From Undaria pinnatifida (taxonomy: Eukaryota; Sar; Phaeophyceae; Laminariales; Alariaceae), in NCBI GenBank assembly GCA_012845835.1, contig JABAKD010000026.1:1572546-1636545 (forward strand): a DNA stretch of 64,000 nucleotides, in the 5' to 3' direction. Made by a program: the position numbers and the translations under genes. Of the stretch, positions 60,926-64,000 are shown piece after piece. The notes under the pieces were generated by a model that was not told the origin of the DNA, did no database searches, and saw only the letters and a program-made list of their open reading frames with translations. Numbering within the stretch: position 1 is the stretch's first letter; every line of letters starts with the position of its first letter.

Positions 60926-61195
60926 GTATAAAATAGGACCTCTCCCAATAAAAACTCACCCATTTAGACTAGTATATTACAAGTACCAACAACGCAGCTT
61001 GCAAAGATGAGTGTTGAACTGAAATTCGTCGAACTCACGGCTGACGTCCTTCAAATATTTTTTATAAAACAGGAGCGGACATCCTCGAGACGAGAGCGAA
61101 CCTCGGCCTCTGAAATCGTCGATTTCAAGCACGACTCTTGCCTAATTTTTCACATCTGCGGGGCACCATGCTTCTGGTATTTTTGGTGTCCTTAA
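60926..61195 (+). CDS. Gene-start module j, longest member: hypothetical 62-residue ORF
   Basis: The leader starts in the tandem repeat. ATG at 61007 encodes MSVELKFVELTADVLQIF, and the frame continues, unlike other copies, through FIKQERTSSRRERT and a Cys/aromatic-rich end HICGAPCFWYFWCP to TAA at 61193-61195. That TAA is also the target duplication of the MITE inserted at 61196, so the original gene may have been cut or ended here. Beyond the MITE (61986 on) an open frame starts SGKLTQEEWGRL, which might be downstream gene sequence. I do not recognise the family. Confidence 0.45.
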
Positions 61196-61982
61196 GGCCA
61201 TTTCTTATGCAGTCGGATTTGTCAGTCGAAAACGGCCTTTTTCGACTGAAGCCCAAATCGGGCTTTCTTACGCAGTCGAAAAAAGGGCTTTTTCGACTCA
61301 ACTTTTTTCGACTGAGAATTCCGACTGGCGGATCCAGTCGAAAAACTCGACTTCTCCGACTGGATTCTCCAGTCGAAAAACTCAGTCGAAAAAGTTTTAC
61401 ACGTGTTTTTTTAACCGATCGCATCGCTCATCCCACCACCAAACACACACCCACACGGCCACACGGCCACACACCCACACCAAGTACCACACTGCAGTAT
61501 CATACAATGCGCTGACGCTGGCTTGGCTATCCCAGCTGTTGCTTCTCGCAGCAAGTCAGCGTGGCGTATTCCTAGTTTTGCTCGCCAGCAGCGTGTATCA
61601 CACGACGGCAGCAGCGCGCGGTCTCGATCCCTTGCTGCCAACAACGGCTGCGCCTGCTGTAGCTTTGGCGGCTCTCGGCTGAGTGCAACTCCACGAACGT
61701 AGCTTTGGCGGCTTTCGGCTAAGCCCAAAGCCACCAACTCGCTGGGACGAGGGTTCGCCGAGCCGTTGCTCGCGGAGAAAGCGCGAACCACAGAGCTGCC
61801 AACCGATTTCGACTGCTGTACAGCAGTACTCCCCCACACCAACCGCCTCTAGGAAGAGCACAAAAACTATAAAATCGACTCGACTGACGATAAGAAGAAG
61901 GACCAGAAGAATCCAGTCGAAAAAAAGTCCAGTCGAAAAGGGCCGTTTTGGACTGGCGGAACCGAATGCATAAGAAATGGCC
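61196..61982. mobile_element. PIF/Harbinger-like MITE, copy 2
   Basis: 787 bp, inverted relative to copy 1 (46530-47315). Ends are GGCCATTTCTTATGCAGTCGG and its complement-like GCATAAGAAATGGCC; perfect TAA target duplication at 61193-61195 and 61983-61985. No transposase frame. Confidence 0.88.
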
Positions 61983-62927
61983 TAAAGCGGGAAGTTGACT
62001 CAAGAAGAGTGGGGACGACTGATACAACCACAACAAAGAAAATGCTCTGATTCAGCGAATCGCTCGAGGAGTACCTGGTATACCATAACAGCCTCTATAT
62101 TACGAGCAATACAGCGGCGGGAGTCCACAGCTAGGGCTAGCCAGGCGGGCTTGCCGTACTCGATCTACCACTACTGCTGCTGCTGCTTTCTCTGCTACAG
62201 CTGAAACTTCTGTGGGCACGACATGTGTTCGTACTCGTAGAAGATTAGCGTACTCGTAGATTAGCGCGCAGGCTGTTCGTGTGTGTGCTGATGCTGCTGT
62301 GTTAACTCACATAATGTGCACAAGGGTAACAATGCCATACCTCCTGTGTAGCGTTTACAAAGTTGGAACCGAACATTGGCCAGGTATAGACGTCATTGCA
62401 AGCTTGTACCCGGTATCCAAGATTGGGCTGGTGGGCTTGTTTCACTTGCCTGCTGGAAGCGCTCCAGGCTCCATGAAGGCCAACTTCTCGAAGACATCGT
62501 AGTATTATAGGTGATCGCCCTGACTATTTTTGCAGTTGAGCTCCATCCATCATGTATTGTATGTCCCAGTTCCCCATTTAGAGAATGGCTGACTTGGGCT
62601 GCAGCGCTGCAATCGCCGTAGGACAGGCCATATATGATCTGAACTTCCAACACGGGTTGGCGGCCAGGCCTAACAGGCCGGCTCAGGCGCGGCCATCCCA
62701 GATCCCCGTTAGATCATGCCGCATTGCCTCTCACGACGTGTTACCCCTTTCGACTCGGGGCTTTAATTATGTGCAATCGTGCAATCGCAGGCAATCGCAA
62801 GAGACGAAATTATCAAATTATCATCGAACTCCCACGGGACTGTCAGCTTGTTTCGGACAGCAGACAGCAGACAGCAGATGGCAGCGCACAAAAGCCAGTC
62901 ACCGAAGCGTGCTGGGTGCAGCAGAGC

Positions 62928-63023
62928 ATGGATGAGTTTACGAGAAAGCACGCTGCACAGCTCGTGTCTGCTGGCATCCCGGAGGAGCTTCATGGGGAGC
63001 TCCGCCGGAAGCTTGAGGATGAG
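62928..63023 (+). CDS. Possible first exon of a TTLL12-like (tubulin-tyrosine ligase-like) gene
   Basis: ATG at 62928 opens MDEFTRKHAAQLVSAGIPE followed by ELHGELRRKLEDE, then a possible weak donor GT at 63024. The pattern F...H...L..(S/A)GIPE......L..KLE.E resembles the N-terminus of TTLL12-family proteins as I know it. I find no following exon before 64000. Short length makes this tentative; a chance open frame is the alternative. Confidence 0.35.
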
Positions 63024-63029
63024 GTTGGA

Positions 63030-64000
63030 TGCAACACAACCAACCCCTTTTTTTGTGTACTGTACTCGCAGGCAGGCAGGTCGTTATCGTTTACCATTAC
63101 AGCACATCAGCAGTAGCAGCACCGGTGGCAGTAGCACCAGTCAGCGCATCTGCCTGCTGTGCGCTGCCCAGCTCGACGCGTTTTCTTTGGATTTTTGTAT
63201 TGCGCATCTGTTTGTCTTTTGCCGATGACGTCTCAGGTGATCGTTTAGTCAGAACGCGTCCGATTAGCGATTACAACTGCCGATTACCGATTACCGATAA
63301 CTTGCCGCAAGTTTGACAGGGCGAAGCCGGAAGAGTTGTTTGGCTGCCACTATTATTAGCTAGCCACACATCCCACGCCAACCCCCCCGGGACCATAGAC
63401 CACGTACGGCCCGCAGAATAGCAGCACAGCAGGACACAAGCACGCACGGTTCTAATCTACCGTAATAATGCCATCAAACGCCTCGCCCGAGGCAAACGCC
63501 CCGGGTCGCTGTTTTTCGACGGAAACGAGCATGAAATCCGCGGTAAACGCCCCCTGTTTACACAAAAATGCGAAACACGCCCCAGCCATATCGCCAATGC
63601 CATCCCTTTCAAATGTTTGGGGTGAACGCCCTGAGGTGTAGCTGGCAAGGCTTACTAGTGAAGGAAGTGGATCTGTGTCCGAAGCGTAGCAAAGGGGGGC
63701 TTGCATGCTGATATATGCGAGAGTACGTGTGTCGTGCAACAACAGCAAAACAGACATAGTCAGCCGCAGACTCGAGCTTCCTTCGCCACGTTACTATACA
63801 AGCGGACAGGCAACCAAATGCATTTAAACATTTTGCTTAACAAAAATATCATCACCGCGCTACTCAATCAGTGTACCGGTAATGCCGGTACGTTCTATAA
63901 TGCACCAGGTATTGATGCTCTTGTTTTCTCGTTTCATTGTATCGCCCCAGGGGGCGAAAATACCTGAGACCTAGTTGCACAATTCACTCCGGCCAAAATG
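63030..64000. other. No recognisable gene
   Basis: Only short frames. Around 63290 short GATTACCGATTACCGAT-like repeats occur, and 63475-63620 has several scattered AAACGCC(C/T)C motifs. Confidence 0.4.

Overview
This window is eukaryotic nuclear DNA dominated by transposable elements. Evidence: a spliceosomal gene whose exon phases add up exactly, an LTR retrotransposon, several non-LTR retrotransposons, SINE-like retroposons, MITEs and long (TTA)n arrays. I see no rRNA gene, prokaryotic operon or CRISPR array. Long introns, mid GC and this element mix suggest a large stramenopile genome, perhaps a brown alga. That placement is an inference from general impression and is weak.

Layout. 1-7440: two copies, both on the minus strand, of a non-LTR retrotransposon with a restriction-like endonuclease (RLE). 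The first (1-3123, running off the left edge) has an uninterrupted frame. The second (6033-7440) is 5'-truncated and frameshifted but keeps the endonuclease, the 3' UTR and an (AAT)n tail. 7468-15908: a complete Ty3/gypsy-type element on the minus strand with apparently identical 433-bp LTRs and a TTGCT target duplication. 15959-17755: a long (TTA)n array, a third RLE tail, and a decayed second gypsy integrase on the plus strand. 17756-24573: no recognisable gene.

24574-29063 (+) and 34110-55894 (-): a convergent pair of GMC oxidoreductase genes with the same six-exon structure. The plus copy is a pseudogene. The minus copy can be spliced into an uninterrupted 600-residue protein, but only across a 17.4-kb first intron (38173-55568). 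That intron is full of elements: a decayed LINE, a PIF/Harbinger-like MITE, a TRIM-like element, SINE-like insertions and repeated gene-start modules. 55895-64000: little coding signal, apart from two more gene-start modules, a second MITE copy and one possible first exon of a TTLL12-like gene at 62928.

The most unusual observations are these. (1) At least ten dispersed copies of a module consist of a conserved leader followed by a start codon and a conserved peptide of about 16 residues (MSxDxKFVELTADVL or MSFDKIFDLTAGV), almost always without the rest of a gene. (2) The RLE elements and their tails lie nested, in one orientation, between (TTA)n arrays. (3) The young gypsy element has gag and pol in one frame separated by a single UAG, and integrase in the -1 frame. 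(4) One GMC gene appears intact despite a 17-kb transposon-filled intron, next to an inverted dead copy.
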